Assembly (NCBI GenBank): GCA_963693315.1
Contig: OY856187.1
Location: 109,919,201-109,983,200, forward strand
From: Diogma glabrata
Taxonomy: Eukaryota; Arthropoda; Insecta; Diptera; Cylindrotomidae
DNA: 64,000 nt
Direction of reading: 5' to 3'
Below are positions 12,737 through 24,984 of this stretch, piece by piece. Under the pieces are notes generated by a model. It saw only the letters and a program-made list of their open reading frames with translations, was not told where the DNA came from and did not search any database. Made by a program: the position numbers and the translations under genes. Position 1 is the stretch's first letter, and each line of letters begins with the position of its first letter.

Positions 12737-12835
12737 GGAGGAGAAGTGATTTTTCATGGCTTGCCTTCTATTACCCGCCTCACTGCGTTCGGCAGGTAAA
12801 CTCAGGCGCGCCCTAAAAAGTCATACTTCTCCTCC
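12737..12835. repeat. Short GC-containing hairpin repeat
   Basis: GGAGGAGAAGT at 12737-12747 is inverted as ACTTCTCCTCC at 12825-12835. The enclosed segment is unusually GC-rich for this region (TTCGGCAGG, GGCGCGCCC). It may be a tiny MITE; no function can be assigned. Confidence 0.5.
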
Positions 12836-13393
12836 GTAAAAAAAAAAATATACTATTAATGGCGAGGTTTTGTAAAACGAAAAATTAATTTTAAGTATTA
12901 GTATTAGTATTTTATTGGGTTAGTGTTTAATAATATGTTTTACTTTTGAGCAAAAGTTTCTAATGCGATCGAATAAAATTAATTAAACACGAACCCAATA
13001 CTACATTTTATCCTTTCGACAGAGCAACATACATTAATTTAAATTGAATTATTTTAAAATTCATAGATAAAAAAATAAAAGAATAGGAGAAAAGTAATGA
13101 ATTTGATTTGATTTATCTGTGTGATTAATTTCAAACCGTTAAATAAATTTTATTTAATTTCAATATCTATTTGATTGTTTTGTGGTTTGAAAATAAAATG
13201 ATCTTTAAAACACAAGACATTAAGCTTTGTACTAATAGAGAAGCCAAAAATCAATCAAATAAAAAACTAGTTTATTCTATGACAGCAAATGAAAAGTCTA
13301 TTTTTCTACTCCTATCACAGTAAATTATCAATTACATCACACTATCCATGACATGTAAATTGATTATTTCAAATAGCGTGCGGAAAGTAAAAA

Positions 13394-13440
13394 AAAGCGT
13401 GCGATAATGGATTTTCATATATATATTACCGCACGCTTTT
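13394..13440. repeat. Hairpin with AAGCGTGCG arms
   Basis: AAAAGCGTGCGATAATGG is followed by an AT-rich loop and then ATTACCGCACGCTTTT. A further direct copy, AGCGTGCGG, lies just upstream at about 13375. Three GCGTGCG motifs in 65 bp of AT-rich DNA is notable. Confidence 0.5.
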
Positions 13441-13632
13441 GATAAAAGGAAAAATTTTTATATAAAGAAAAATTTGATTTTTAAAAATTAAATATTTCAC
13501 TTCTTTTTGACACAGAATAATGTAAAGCCTACCACAATTTATAAACTATTTGCATTTAATTTATAATTAGTAGGTCATTTTTTCAAGTAATTATATGCAT
13601 TAAAACAAAGTCATAGAAAAAGTATATAACAA

Positions 13633-13741
13633 ACCTCGAGCTGTAAACCATTTTTCATGCTCGTAAAGATACTGCATTCGCCGCTACGCGTCTTGTGCGC
13701 AATATTTTCCCTAGCATGTAAAATACTATTTACAGCGCTAG
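13633..13741. repeat. Imperfect hairpin with GC-rich loop
   Basis: CCTCGAGCTGTAAA...CATGCTCG is imperfectly inverted as CTAGCATG...TTTACAGCGCTAGG. The loop contains CGCCGCTACGCGTC. It resembles a small MITE. Confidence 0.4.
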
Positions 13742-16259
13742 GTATGTAATATATTATTACAATTACATATATCTTATGATTGTAGTCCAAAGGTAAATTT
13801 TGTTTGTATCAGAATTTGATTTCTACTCTGTTAAGTTATTCTCCAAATCGTGTTCTTTATATATACCTCGTTAATGAAGTTCTAGATTGTTTTCGGTTAC
13901 TGTCTAATATCTTTTACAAAAACATACTATTTCGTTAGTATTCACGAAGAAAAACATGTAAATCGATAAACAAATTTAATAACTTTCCTACGATTACTTC
14001 GACATAAGTTTCAATTCAAGTAGACTCTGATGTGGTGGTTGGTAGAAACTTGGTAGATACCATGAGAAATATCTTACACATATTGGAAACATGGAGTTGT
14101 AACTAAAGTTATTTCAAATAAAGATAGAAAATATTAAGTAATCTCATCGCTATCAATCCGTCTAATCTTTGTTAGTATACCATCACAATATATTATATTT
14201 GCAATTCCAATTATATTTCTGTAATTGGGTTTCGTTTTTTTTTTGCTTTTACGAGTAAATAATTTTAGGGGTTTTCCTATTAAAGAAAAAAAAATTAGGG
14301 AGCTGATACATAATTTTCTTTCCTGGTGAGAAAATTGAATTATATTTTCCCAGCAAAAAGGAAATAAAAATTATATTTTCTTGTTTACTTTATCGATGAA
14401 AAATATAATTTAATTTAATTTTTTTATTGAATCACATGTTTATGGGTAAATGTTGTGTGCATATAAGTTTTATTATATAAATTATATAATATAACAGTGA
14501 AAAGAATGGAATAGTTAGTACGTGCGACATTATCACGATTTGTGAAATAAATAGAACTAATTTATTTTACATTTATCCTTAAACAGACTTTCTACAAAAA
14601 GTCACAATTATACTTTTAAAACGTTTTCTCTTTTTACCTTAGGTTTATGTAAGGAAAAGGAAAAACGGTTTTCCTTGAAACCCTTTTTATATTTATGCTT
14701 TTTATTATTTATTTTAACATCACCGAAAATTTTGAGTCTCATGTTTAAAACATGCAAGGATGAAAATTGTAGAAAAAGGATTAAGCTTTTATCTTTGAAA
14801 TTTCGTAAGATTATGTTGATGGTTGTCATTATGCAAGGAAATATTATTTAAATTGTGGTTTTATCAAATAAATCCAAATGGTTTTTCTATAATGTAAGAA
14901 TGAAATAAATGAGGTTGTACAAATTTAACAAAGCTCTATCTTGTCACTTTAATTAAAGTATATTTTAGAAGGAACGGTAAAAGTATATATTACCGCATAC
15001 CACTAATGATCATATTTATCATTAATAATAATTTACTATTTCACATAATTTAAAAAGCCATCCTACATATCTCACAATGTGTTAGTGTTGCGGTCAAAGC
15101 AACTCTTACAAAAATTAGAAATAATTGGAATTTTCAAAAGTTTTGGTTTAGAGAAAAATAAAGTTTTATAATTCATCTCATTTGTAATTTTTTGTGCTTT
15201 TGTGGTTTTTAATTATTTTTTTGTTTCTTGCTTAAATCCTTTTTAAATTATGATAAAATGAATTTAACAAATTCTGTTACTTTTTTATTTCATTTACATA
15301 ATTAAGAGATTTGAAAATAAATATTTGAGCTTTTTTTATTAGAAATGTCAAAGAATGGTTTAATTGAAATGTACTGCAAGAAGAATTTATATAGTTTTCT
15401 AAGAATGTAGACTATGTTGTTCAAGTATCGAGAATGTCTACATAAATTGTGATGTTTGGGGAATAAGTGACGAGTTTATTGATGATTGTCTATTGTTTGA
15501 ATACGGTTCTTACGTCGCAACAAGTAATAGATCTACAAAAAGGTTTATGTATCTCTATTTGAAAATTAAGGTTAGTGAATGCATGTGGTCCCCGAAAATT
15601 GTTACAACTTGCGAATCTCTGATTCACCAGAGATGAAAAATTTGGTACTCTATTATAAAGTGAAGATTGATGCCTAAAGAGTGATCTGATTACTTTTATT
15701 CTCGGTAGACTAAACTAAACTTTAAAATACAAATGTTTCTCTTAAATACAAAACCATTTATTTATGGCGTTTAACTCCATTTAGGAACGTTTTCAAGCTA
15801 GCAAGTTTCGAATTTTTCTACGGTTATGCGCAACAGTTATATATCTCTTAGGCTCTGTTTCTCTTAAGCTGCGCACGTTTTACCTTTCGATTCTATAGTC
15901 TTAAATCTATAGTAGAAATCTATTTTGTTCTGGGTCTGATAATTTTTTCTGATCCCTAATTTTGTTGGGTGTTTTTTTTTGGAGGGGGTTAAATTCAAGC
16001 CCAACCCATTCGGGATTTCACCCAACGTTTCAATTACCTTCAGTCAACAACAAGAAGTTGTGTTGAGTAATTGATCGAATTGTCAACGAGCAATGTCAAC
16101 GATCAAAACTTAAAAAAACAAAATTGTTGTCAAACATCGTGACATGATGAGCGAGGGGCGACACAGGTGAGCGATTAGAAATTCTGTGTTCGGGATTCAC
16201 ATCGGCAGTCGCAAAGTTTCCATAGAAATGCAAGGCACCTGTGATAAATTTTTAATTGC

Positions 16260-16580
16260 AGTTTGTTGGAGGAAGAGACAATTACCAAGATGTAAGTCAT
16301 CCTCGCTAAGGTCTTCCGACTAGCTCTTGAGGTACGATTGGGCAGATTGTAGTTTCGCCATTCCTGAAAGAGATTTTCACCATTGCCTTACAGCTCTATA
16401 CTCCCCACAAGCTAACGCGTTTGAGCGAGTGAACAGAAGTGTCATCGCTGGACTACGTGCGTACCTATTCGAAAACCATACTCGGTGAGACGTGCATCTT
16501 AGCGAAATTGCTTTTGCTCTTCGATGTTCCGTGCGTCAAACATTAGTATGTTCTCCATATAAAACTTCCTTTGGACTACC
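16260..16580 (+). pseudogene. Retroelement integrase fragment (Ty3/gypsy-like), dead
   Basis: The frame containing codon 16399-16401 reads YSPQANAFERVNRSV, then GLRAYL, an in-frame TGA where a tryptophan is expected before DVHLSEIAFALR, then SPYKTSFG. This is the end of a retroviral-type integrase core: the YxPQANxxxER region contains the third catalytic acid, and the LxEIxxALRxSxxxxxxxSPYxxxFG block is typical of insect gypsy elements. Upstream sequence is only vaguely alignable with the DNGxQFVS region. No LTR, reverse transcriptase or RNase H is visible nearby, so this is an isolated decayed fragment. The region is clearly GC-richer than its surroundings. The family assignment rests on motif memory, not a search. 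Confidence 0.75.
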
Positions 16581-16923
16581 TATCACACGTCCTATTATTT
16601 ACTCCAACGCTTGAATTGTTTGGACGAGAGTTGGGCAATCCTTGATTGTCCAGACCAATTATCCAGAATTCGCTCCCGAATTGAAGAATTACGAAATTCG
16701 TGAAGGCCAAAGTTTGTTGGACGCGTTGGTAACGCGTCCTTCGAACTGGTGGACGTTTTTTTCCGGATGACGCAAAATATACCATTCCAAAGACTTGCAT
16801 TGTAGATTTGATTTCCTCCAGTTCTTTCATTTCCGATTGTCCAAAAAGTCTCTCCCCTTTTTTAGATTCTGAATCGTCCACCCCTTTTTCGGTCCTTGTT
16901 CCTCTATACATTTTTCTTGTCTG
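16581..16923. other. GC-richer spacer, possibly further retroelement remnant
   Basis: Composition continues that of the integrase fragment, so this may be the decayed downstream part of the same element. An open frame on the minus strand (16576-16911) has no recognisable domain and overlaps the end of the integrase remnant, so I do not call it a gene. Confidence 0.35.
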
Positions 16924-16990
16924 GCCCGACTAGCTCAGTTGGTAGGGCTTGAGAGTTTATCTCGGGGTTTGGGTGCGAGCCCGGCTCCCA
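16924..16990 (+). ncRNA. tRNA-Lys-like sequence, probably a SINE head or tRNA pseudogene
   Basis: GCCCGACTAGCTCAGTTGG opens like a tRNA-Lys. TAGCTCAGTTGG at 16931-16942 is a perfect A box, and GGGTGCGAGCC at 16971-16981 is a B box with one mismatch to GGTTCGANNCC. The spacing is tRNA-like. The anticodon loop is one base short and the 3' acceptor strand does not pair with the 5' strand, so it should not be a working tRNA. An internal pol III promoter with a non-pairing acceptor is typical of a tRNA-derived SINE, but I could not define a tail or target duplication. Confidence 0.5.
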
Positions 16991-19312
16991 TTTCCCTTCT
17001 TGGTTTTTATGACTCTAAAGACGAATGTAGTCAGCCAGACTTCCTCCTTTCATCCTATCCTGTCTTGTGCAAGATATTCTTTGTCAGTCGTGCTTCCATT
17101 TCTCGTTATCCTTACCAATAGTAATATCATATAGCGATCTTAAAAAATGTATGTGTAAAAATTTTCAAAGTTGTGTGGGATAGGGGATTGTAGATCACAT
17201 TATGGATCTGGGTGATAGAAAAAAATTGAAAAGTGAATAGATTGATCAGTGCGTTAATAAAAAATGAAGAATTACAATGGTTTTTAAATGAAAAATGTGA
17301 AATGATCTCGGAATTATTATTAAAATTAATGTGAACATCAGCAGAAGAAGCAATTTGAAAATTAAGATTAAAGTAAATGAGACAAATGGTTTAAAGAACA
17401 ACCTGTAACTTTTAGTAGGGATTGAGGTTAAAATTGTTGTATGTGATATTGTAAAAACCATTATAAGAACTTTCAAATGTATAATAAAACCGGCTTTGAA
17501 TAGAAATGAAAAATAAAAATTTGTTGATTTGAAGCAAGTTAGTGTCATTCTATTATCTCCTGGGACTCTTTTATACAAGACCCAATCTACAGTGAAAAGT
17601 TCGCCCGAATGATAAGATACATATACTACTACTATACATACTAAGGATGATGTTGGTAAGCGGAATGTAGACGAGTCAGAAGCGTAACGTAGAAGGATGT
17701 GATAATTTTAGTAAGCATATGGAGAGTTGAGGCATGGCGGCTCATCTGTCTTGAGAACCTGGGTGGTGATGTAGGTACGCGTTGTTTGTTTTATTTTACT
17801 TTAAATTTCTTGTGCTGAGGTTGGTCGCAGAATTCACGCCAGCTTGAACTAGTGGAGGGAGTACCAGACCTCATACTACAACTCCCTAATGACAACTATA
17901 TTGATAGGATTATAACAGTTTTCACAAAACAAGACTCTAGCATATCAAGTTTTTGACTACAAAGGATAGAGATGAAGTCATTTAATACGATTTTCAAACT
18001 TAGCTTATCCATTCGGCAACGCTTATTTTAAAAACAGAATGCCATCAAAACCAACTTAAATTTTAATGTGAGTGAAACTTAAGATAACCCTGTAGTTGTT
18101 TTTCTTTTATTGTTATTTTATTTTCAGATCACAATTAGCATCGTTATTTCTTTTTCCACTAAAATTATAACATAACGAAGAATAATATAAACTTTAAGCA
18201 TCTAAATTAGGTCAAAATTTGTATTGTTTAGTTTACAAAATTTGTAATACTAAAATTTTTTTGTGATTTTTATAATTTTTTCGTGTTTTCTTCAAAATCT
18301 GTTTATTTTTAAGGAAATGTTTTATTCAGACAAAAAAATATATGTATGAAGTTAAAAAGTTGGCATTAATTTTATGATGCGACATAAATGTTATAATAAA
18401 GTTGGAAGTAATTAGAACGTTGAGATAAAAAAATAAGAATATCTGGATAATAGACAGTTTAACTTTTATCTGCAGTCACAATAATGATATTTTTTATCTA
18501 AAGATTAGCGTCTAAAAGTCTCTAACCTGTATAATTCAATAACTAATTTTGATTATAGTTTTTGCCTTTAAGGTGTAGTAGTTTCAAAAGAATCTCACTG
18601 GTATAAATCTACCGATTACGTCTAGTTAAGTTAATTTATTTCCATAACGTTAAAATAAAAACAAAAGAAAACTTTTATTGAACTTTCGAAACTCAAACTT
18701 TCATCAAATAGATTTTTTTTGTTTCGTTTGAAATATAATAATCGAATCAACTCTAAAACAGAGAAAAATTTAAGAAGTTTAATATTACAAAAAAAAAAAA
18801 ATTAAAAAAATAGGATAACAAAATTCAATTTCAATATTTTCAGATGAAATGAAAAAACAAAGAAAATTCCGACCATAACCAATTCCACCTTGTTTTTCTT
18901 TTCATTTGTTTTTTTTTCTGTGAAACTTTCTTGTTAAAGTGAAAAAGCTTTTTTAACTTTTTTTTTTTGTGATAAATAAAAAAGTTCACGATTTAAAAAA
19001 GTAAAACGATTTGTTATGTGAATTGAAATTTTGATCGTTTTTCGAGGAATTATTTTTCTACGAAGCTTATTTGGTTTTGATATTTTAAAATATATTTACT
19101 AAAGTTGAAATTCGAATAAAAATATTTAGAACATATTGCCATTAGCGATGGATTTTTGTACAATTCCTGAATTTGTAAATTTTATTTCCTTTTAAACATA
19201 AAAACCCTTCTGTGTCCAGTAGACTAAGATTCATTTTTTGAAGCTGTTTTATATAAAACGTCTTTCCATTTTTGATCAATTTTATTAGAGCAATACTTTA
19301 CTTTCAAGTTCG
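16991..19312. other. Intergenic DNA, no gene seen
   Basis: The first part (to about 17150) may be the body of the SINE-like element. A GC-richer stretch near 17640-17880 has no open frame with recognisable content. The rest is AT-rich. Confidence 0.4.
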
Positions 19313-19314
19313 TA

Positions 19315-19576
19315 AACTGAATTCCAATTGAATGCTAAATAGTCTCCAATTATTCTAAATCCTGATAAATTGAAAAATTATTTTACCACTAAAGGTTTTG
19401 TAGTTAACTACATGCAACATTTGCATTCTAAATATGTGTAGAATTATGTCAACTGTCAGCAAAACATATCAATGCTTGTTCGATAGCTCTAAAACAAATC
19501 TATCTTTAAAAACAATTTTTTAATTTAGCACGATTTAGAATTTGGAGAGCATTTAGCATTCAATTGGAATCCAGTT
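19315..19576. mobile_element. 262-bp MITE with about 65-bp terminal inverted repeats and TA duplication
   Basis: The ends AACTGAATTCCAATTGAATG and CATTCAATTGGAATCCAGTT pair, and the similarity extends about 65 bp inward. A TA flanks each side (19313-19314 and 19577-19578), as expected of a Tc1/mariner-type non-autonomous element. There is no coding content. Confidence 0.8.
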
Positions 19577-19789
19577 TAAGTTTTCATTTATTAAAATTTT
19601 TTTAGAGAAAAAAAATACAGTAAGAATATTGGATGACAAAAATGGCAAAAATTTGTTATAGCAAGCAAAAGGCAAGCAACAAGCAAAAAAATGTTCTTAA
19701 AATAAATTTGAAATAAAATAGAATTTTAAAGTTTAATTTTGATTTCAACGTTTGATTTCAACACCTCAGAACGCATGTTCGTATGGGGC

Positions 19790-19850
19790 AAAGGTCGTAA
19801 AAGATTTTGTTGTGTTGTGTTGTGACACATATTGTAAACCTTACCGCACC
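19790..19850 (+). repeat. 3'-end fragment of the LINE family present at 56.6-59.0 kb
   Basis: TTGTGACACATATTGTAAAC followed by CTTACCGCAC closely matches the 3' end of the decayed LINE at 58952-58985. Weaker similarity continues a few tens of bases upstream. LINEs are often 5'-truncated, which explains a short 3' piece. Confidence 0.55.
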
Positions 19851-20567
19851 ATATAATTAACTATTTAATAATATACTAGTGTTAGTGTTATACTAACTAT
19901 TTAGTAATCGAAATGGAAGCTGATTAAAGAGATACGTGTATATACATTAAACATGTCTTGACCAATCGTGACCTTAGGGACATCGCTGGAATAAAAGGTT
20001 GTAATCTCAATTGTTTTAACTAAAGATGAACATTTCGATATCTCATGATGTCGCAATATTATTACTTTACTCTAGTTTCGAGAGATAAGACAATCTAGTA
20101 GCTGTGGTATAAATGTAACAAGTGTAGCATGAGCAAGTGCAGATTGAGTATGGTCAACAATCATACATGAGTCAGGTAAGATGAGGAACCAAAAATTATA
20201 ACAAGGAACATTCAAAAACGCATAAAAGTGCAACAACCAAATACAACAAGAAAAAATTATGTTTTAACGTTATAGGCCACTTGAGAAAAAGGAAAATCAA
20301 ACAAAAATCTGTATCTGTAAAAATTTGTATTATTGAAAAAAAATGAAAGGGCGAATTTAATTCCTGTTTGGAACGAAAATGCTTAGGTTGATGGGTGATC
20401 TTCCGATATTACAGAACACTTTAATTTGTTAGCAACATTCAAGAGGATTAATTAAACAGCTGACCGCATGCACTATGTCGTGTTTTTTCTATTCTATACA
20501 TGTACCGAATCGAGATATAGTTCAATTAGGTAGGAAAACGTTAAAAAATAAAATATATTTGTTTCCA
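19851..20567. other. AT-rich intergenic DNA, no gene seen
   Basis: No feature can be supported. A CAGGTAAGATG near 20176 looks like a splice donor, but no exon can be built around it. Confidence 0.4.
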
Positions 20568-23500
20568 ATTACTTCGGTCTGAAAAGCCTAAATATTACAT
20601 TCATGAACCAAAAGTGAAATTCTTACCCCCACTTTTTTGGCATTTCTTGACGTTTGAGGACCTACTGATTCTAAAAAAGCAAAAAAAAACGTATGTCTGT
20701 CTGTCGGCCGGCCGTCCGGCCGTCATTACCTACGCTGCAGGGAAAGTCACTGGAGGGATTTTAAATTTTTTTTTTAAAAAATAGGTATGCTCAAGGGACA
20801 GGTCCGAAAGGACGCTGTGTTCGATAACTGTACCGAAAGTGTGTCAAAAAAATTATTATGTGTAAAAAATGTTTATTTTAAGCGATTACGAGTAGGAACA
20901 TTGAAGTTGGAGAAATCTTGATGGTAGGGATTGGAATGTGAGATCAAAAACTAGGTTATTGCATTATAAGTTTGTCAAAAAAATGTTGTCAAGTGTGTCA
21001 AAAGAAAGATTTTTCTTTATTTTTTTACCCAATTTTTTGGATCAAAATAAAATTAATAATTTGTACGACATGAAAATTTATTAATATTATAGAGAATTAT
21101 GGCATTATACGTTTGTCAAAAAATTGTTTTCAAGTGTGTCAAAAAATGATTTCATTTATTTTTTTAGCCAATTTTTTGGAAAAAAATGTAGCTGTTTTTA
21201 TGACGTAAATATAATAGAAAAATATGAAGGGGCTGAAATCTCACAGCTCTGAGATATCAAGACTTCGGTCTGGGCTAAGGATTTTTATATAGTTTTCGGC
21301 AAAAAACTTTTATGAGGACATGGTTTTTAGTTTTGGGCAGCGATGTATATCAAACATAAAACTCTTTGTTAAAGTACATGTATTTTTTTATCTCTGTTTA
21401 GAAATTTATTACAAAACTAACACGAAACATCACGTTGTTGGAAAATTATAACAGATAGTAAATTAACTTAATTTAGTGAAAAGATTATACAATCAGCAAA
21501 CTACTCAAAACCTCTCCATTTAGTGTTTCGAGAAAATATTTCAAAATCACATATTCATTTTTCTTTCAAAATTCCAAAAATATTGTAAAAACTAAATAAA
21601 ATCAAAAATTCAAACTTTTTTCAAACAAAATTCTAAAAATATTTCAAAAATTATTACAAAATCAAAGATTAAAACTTTTTCAAAAACTCTAAAAATATTG
21701 CATAAATTATAACAAAATCAAAAATTGGAAATTTTTCCAAAGTTATAAAAATTATAATATAATAAAAAATTTAAAATTTTTTCAAAACTCTAAAAATATT
21801 CCGAAAATTCTTACCAAATCAAAACTTGAAACTTTTTTCAAAATTCTAAAAATATATATATAAAATTCAAAAATTCTTTTTTTTTTCAAAATCTAAAAAT
21901 ATTCCAAAAATTAGAATAAAGTCAAATATTTGAGCTTTTTCTAAATATTAATAATATTCCAAAAATTCTTAAAAATTCAAAAACTTAAACTTTTTCCAAA
22001 ATTCTAAAAATATTGCAAAAATTATAACAATATCAAAAATTGAAACTTTTTCCAAAATTATGATAAAATCAAAAATTTAAAATTTTTCAAAATCTAAAAA
22101 TATTCCAAAAATTATAACAAAAACAAAGATTAAAACTTTTTCCAAAATTCTAAAAATATTGCAGAAATTATTACAAAATCAAAAATACAAACTTTTTTCA
22201 AAATTCCAAAAATATTTGAAAAACAATAACAAATTCAAAAATTTTTGCATGTCCAAATTCATGTTCAATTACAATTACGTCATAAAAACAGCAACATTTT
22301 TTCTCCAAAAAATTGGCTAAAAAAATAAAAGAAATCATTTTTTGACACACTTGGCATTATTTTTTTGACAAACTTATAATGCCATAATTCTCTATACTAA
22401 TATCAAAATCTCATGTCATATAAATTATTAATTTTATTTTTTTCCAAAGAATTGGGTAAAAAATAAATAAAAAATCTAAATTTTGACACACTTGACAACA
22501 TTTTTTTGACAAACTTATAATGCCATAATTCTCAATAATAATAAAATAAAATTTCATTCAAACAAATAATTATTTCATTTTTTTCCAAAAAATTGGGTAA
22601 AAAAATAAAGAAAAATCTTTCTTTTGACTCACTTGACAACATTTTTTTGACAAAATTATAATGCAATAATCTAGTTTTTGATCTTACATACCAATCCCTA
22701 CCACCAAGATTTCTCCAAATTCAATGTTCCTACTCGTAATCACTTAAAATGAACGTTTTTTAAGCCAAGAATATGAAAATTTGCTGTTTTTGACACACTT
22801 AATGAATTTTTTGACACACTTCCGGTACAGTTATCGAACACAGCGTCCTTGCGAAACTGTCCCTTGAGCATACCTATTTTTAGAAAAAAAATTATTTGAA
22901 ATCCCTCAAGCGGTTTTCCCTGCAGCGTAGGTAATGACGGCGGCCGGACTGCCGGCCGACAGACAGACATACATTTTTTTTTTGCTTTTTTAGAATCAGT
23001 AGTTCCTCAAACGTCAAGAAATGCCAAAAAAGTGGGGGTAAGAATTTCACTTTTGGCTCATGAATGTAATACTTAGGTCTTTCAGACCGAAGTAATGAAA
23101 TTGGACATGGAAATTTTTGAATTTGTTATAGTTTTTGAAATATTTTTGGAATTTTGAAAAAAGTTTGTATTTTTGATTTTGTAATAATTTATGCAAAATT
23201 TTTAGTATCTGGAAAAAGTTTTAATTTTTGATTTTGTTATAATTTTTGCAATATTTTTTGAATTTTGAAAAAAAAAATAGAATTTTTGAATAAGTGAATT
23301 TTATATATGTGTATATCTTCAGAATTTTGAAAAAAGTTTCAATTTTTGATTTTGTAAGAATTTTTGGAATATTTTTAGAATTTTGAAAAATTTTAAATAT
23401 TTGATTTTATTATAATTTTTGGAATTCTGAAAAAGTTTCAATTTTTGATATTGTTTTAATTTTTTCAGTATTTTTAGAATTTTGGAAAAAGTTTAAATTT

Positions 23501-24110
23501 TTGAATTTGTAAGAGTTTTTGGAATATTATTAGAATTCAGAAAAAGTTTAAATATTTGATTTTATTACAATTTTTAATAATTTTGCGATTTTGAAAAAAG
23601 TTTGTGTTTTTGATTTTGTTATAATTTTTGCAATATTTTTAGAATTTTTGAAAAAAGTTTAATCTTTGATGTTGTAATAATTTTTGGAACAGTTTTAGAA
23701 TTTTGAAAAAAATTTGATTTTATTTAATTCTTACAATATTTTTGAAATTTTGAAAATACGAATTTGTGATTTTGTAATATTTTGTTGAAACACTAAATGG
23801 AGACGTTTTTGGTAGTTTGCTGATTGTATCATCTTTTCACTAAAATATGTTAATATATGATCTGTGATAATTTTCTGGCAAAGTATTGATGTTTCGTGTT
23901 AGTTTTGTAATAAATTTTTAAACAGAGATAAAAAAATACAGGTACTAACAAAGAGTTATGTTTGATATACATCGCTGCCCAAAAATAAAAACCATGTCCT
24001 CATAAAAGTTTTTGCCGAAAACTATATAAAAATCCTTAGCCCAGACCGAAGTCTTGATATCTCAGAGCTGTGAGATTTCAGCATCTCCATATTTTCATAA
24101 ATAAATTTGG
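20568..24110. mobile_element. Nested pair of X elements in opposite orientation
   Basis: Four blocks occur in the order A, B, A inverted, B inverted. A is 20568-21213 and its inverse is 22277-23096. B is 21216-22262 and its inverse is 23097-24110. The single copy at 6840-8525 shows that the natural element is B followed by A inverted. The simplest reading is therefore an inner plus-strand element (21216-23096) inserted into an outer minus-strand one, of which A (20568-21213) and B inverted (23097-24110) are the two halves. The outer left end ATTACTTCGGTCTG is the exact inverse of the inner right end CAGACCGAAGTAAT at 23083-23096. There is no protein-coding content. Confidence 0.8.
21216..23096 (+). 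mobile_element. Inner X element of the nested pair
   Basis: This is the most complete copy in the window. It has a left block with AGGGGCTGAAATCTCACAGC, the A-rich tandem array (21540-22260), three TTGACAAC-type subunits (22330-22670), the GGCCGGACTGCCGGCCGAC segment (22943-22961) and the end CTTAGGTCTTTCAGACCGAA. The right end contains a small hairpin, GGTCT-TTC-AGACC. An ACTTCGGTCTG motif occurs near both ends (about 21262 and, inverted, 23084). Confidence 0.75.
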
Positions 24111-24477
24111 AAATATAAAAAGTCCAATCCAACATTACCATATAGGAAACTCATTACAAATAAAACAAGAAAATGGATTGAATTATTACAATAAATACAG
24201 TCTTTGTTTCTGTATCAACGCAGGAAAACAAACAATGTAAAATCATTCAAAATGACATGAAAAAATTAACATTAAAATTTTACCGATTGATAATTAATTT
24301 TACCAGACGTTACCGGCGCAACTCAAGACCATATATTTTTATCTCATATTGAAACTTGGCTTGGTTCGAACGTTTTGCCAACCACTAACGTGGGATTCAA
24401 ATTGTGAAGACAATAAGAACAACAAAAACGTAAACTCATACACAAAAACATGACCCAAACAAACAACAACATAATAC
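24111..24477. other. Intergenic or intronic DNA, no feature seen
   Basis: This lies downstream of the candidate minus-strand exons and could hold intron or 3' sequence of that gene, but no further exon is evident. Confidence 0.35.
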
Positions 24478-24610
24478 CAGGCGGTAACTCCTGCACCGGA
24501 GGCTAGTGAAAATGTTCCTATCATGTCACACATGGCTTTTGGATCCTTATAAACATCTTTGAAGACATATTTGTGGAGAATATCTATTAGAAACAGTCGG
24601 TATTGAACGT
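24478..24610 (-). CDS. Candidate host exon (second of two), function unknown
   Basis: On the minus strand a pyrimidine-containing stretch ending TTGCAG precedes an open segment with non-repetitive, balanced amino-acid content (DVQYRLFLIDIL, then KDPKAMCDMIGTF). A possible donor, CTG|GTATT, follows at 24478. The reading phase fits the donor of the upstream candidate exon at 24985-25050: one base carried over plus AC gives an aspartate codon. The local base composition is clearly less AT-rich than the flanks, which suggests constraint. I do not recognise the protein. An alternative acceptor further upstream (TTTCCTAG at about 24655) would give a longer open segment but is out of phase with the other exon. 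Both exons could still be chance. Confidence 0.35.
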
Positions 24611-24984
24611 CTGCAACTCTTTGGAGAGACAGGTCTCTGGGAGTACTGTAACGGCTAGGAAAAAAAATAAACATAAATTTGTTTGTGGTTCAGTAAAAAG
24701 GAAAAGCATTAATGCTAAGGCTGAGTTCGTTGACTCCTCACTGCACAAGTTACGTATAGTTGCGTGCCTTAAGATTGAAAATTCCAACTAGGATCAGTCT
24801 GTGAGTTCGATTATGACTCCTCAGTCCATCACAAATTCTGAATTTCAGGTAAAGCTTTTAAAATAAAACGGACACAAATGAACAAAGAACAGGGACTCTG
24901 AGGACCCTAAAACCCAAAGAAACCAAGACAATCAACATCACTAAATCAAATATAATTATCAGATTAAAAAAATGATTGACTCAC

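Larger units (their letters stand above)
12836..16259. other. AT-rich intergenic DNA with two small hairpins
   Basis: Apart from the hairpins at 13394-13440 and 13633-13741 I see no supported feature. Small open frames, including one at 14608-14829 on the minus strand, are lysine- and phenylalanine-rich without motifs. Confidence 0.45.

Noticed and set aside
16576..16911. 111-codon minus-strand frame
   Set aside because: It overlaps the tail of the plus-strand integrase remnant and has no recognisable domain.
17246..17578. 110-codon minus-strand frame rich in Phe, Leu and Ile
   Set aside because: Composition is that of AT-rich noise, with no pattern of membrane helices separated by loops.
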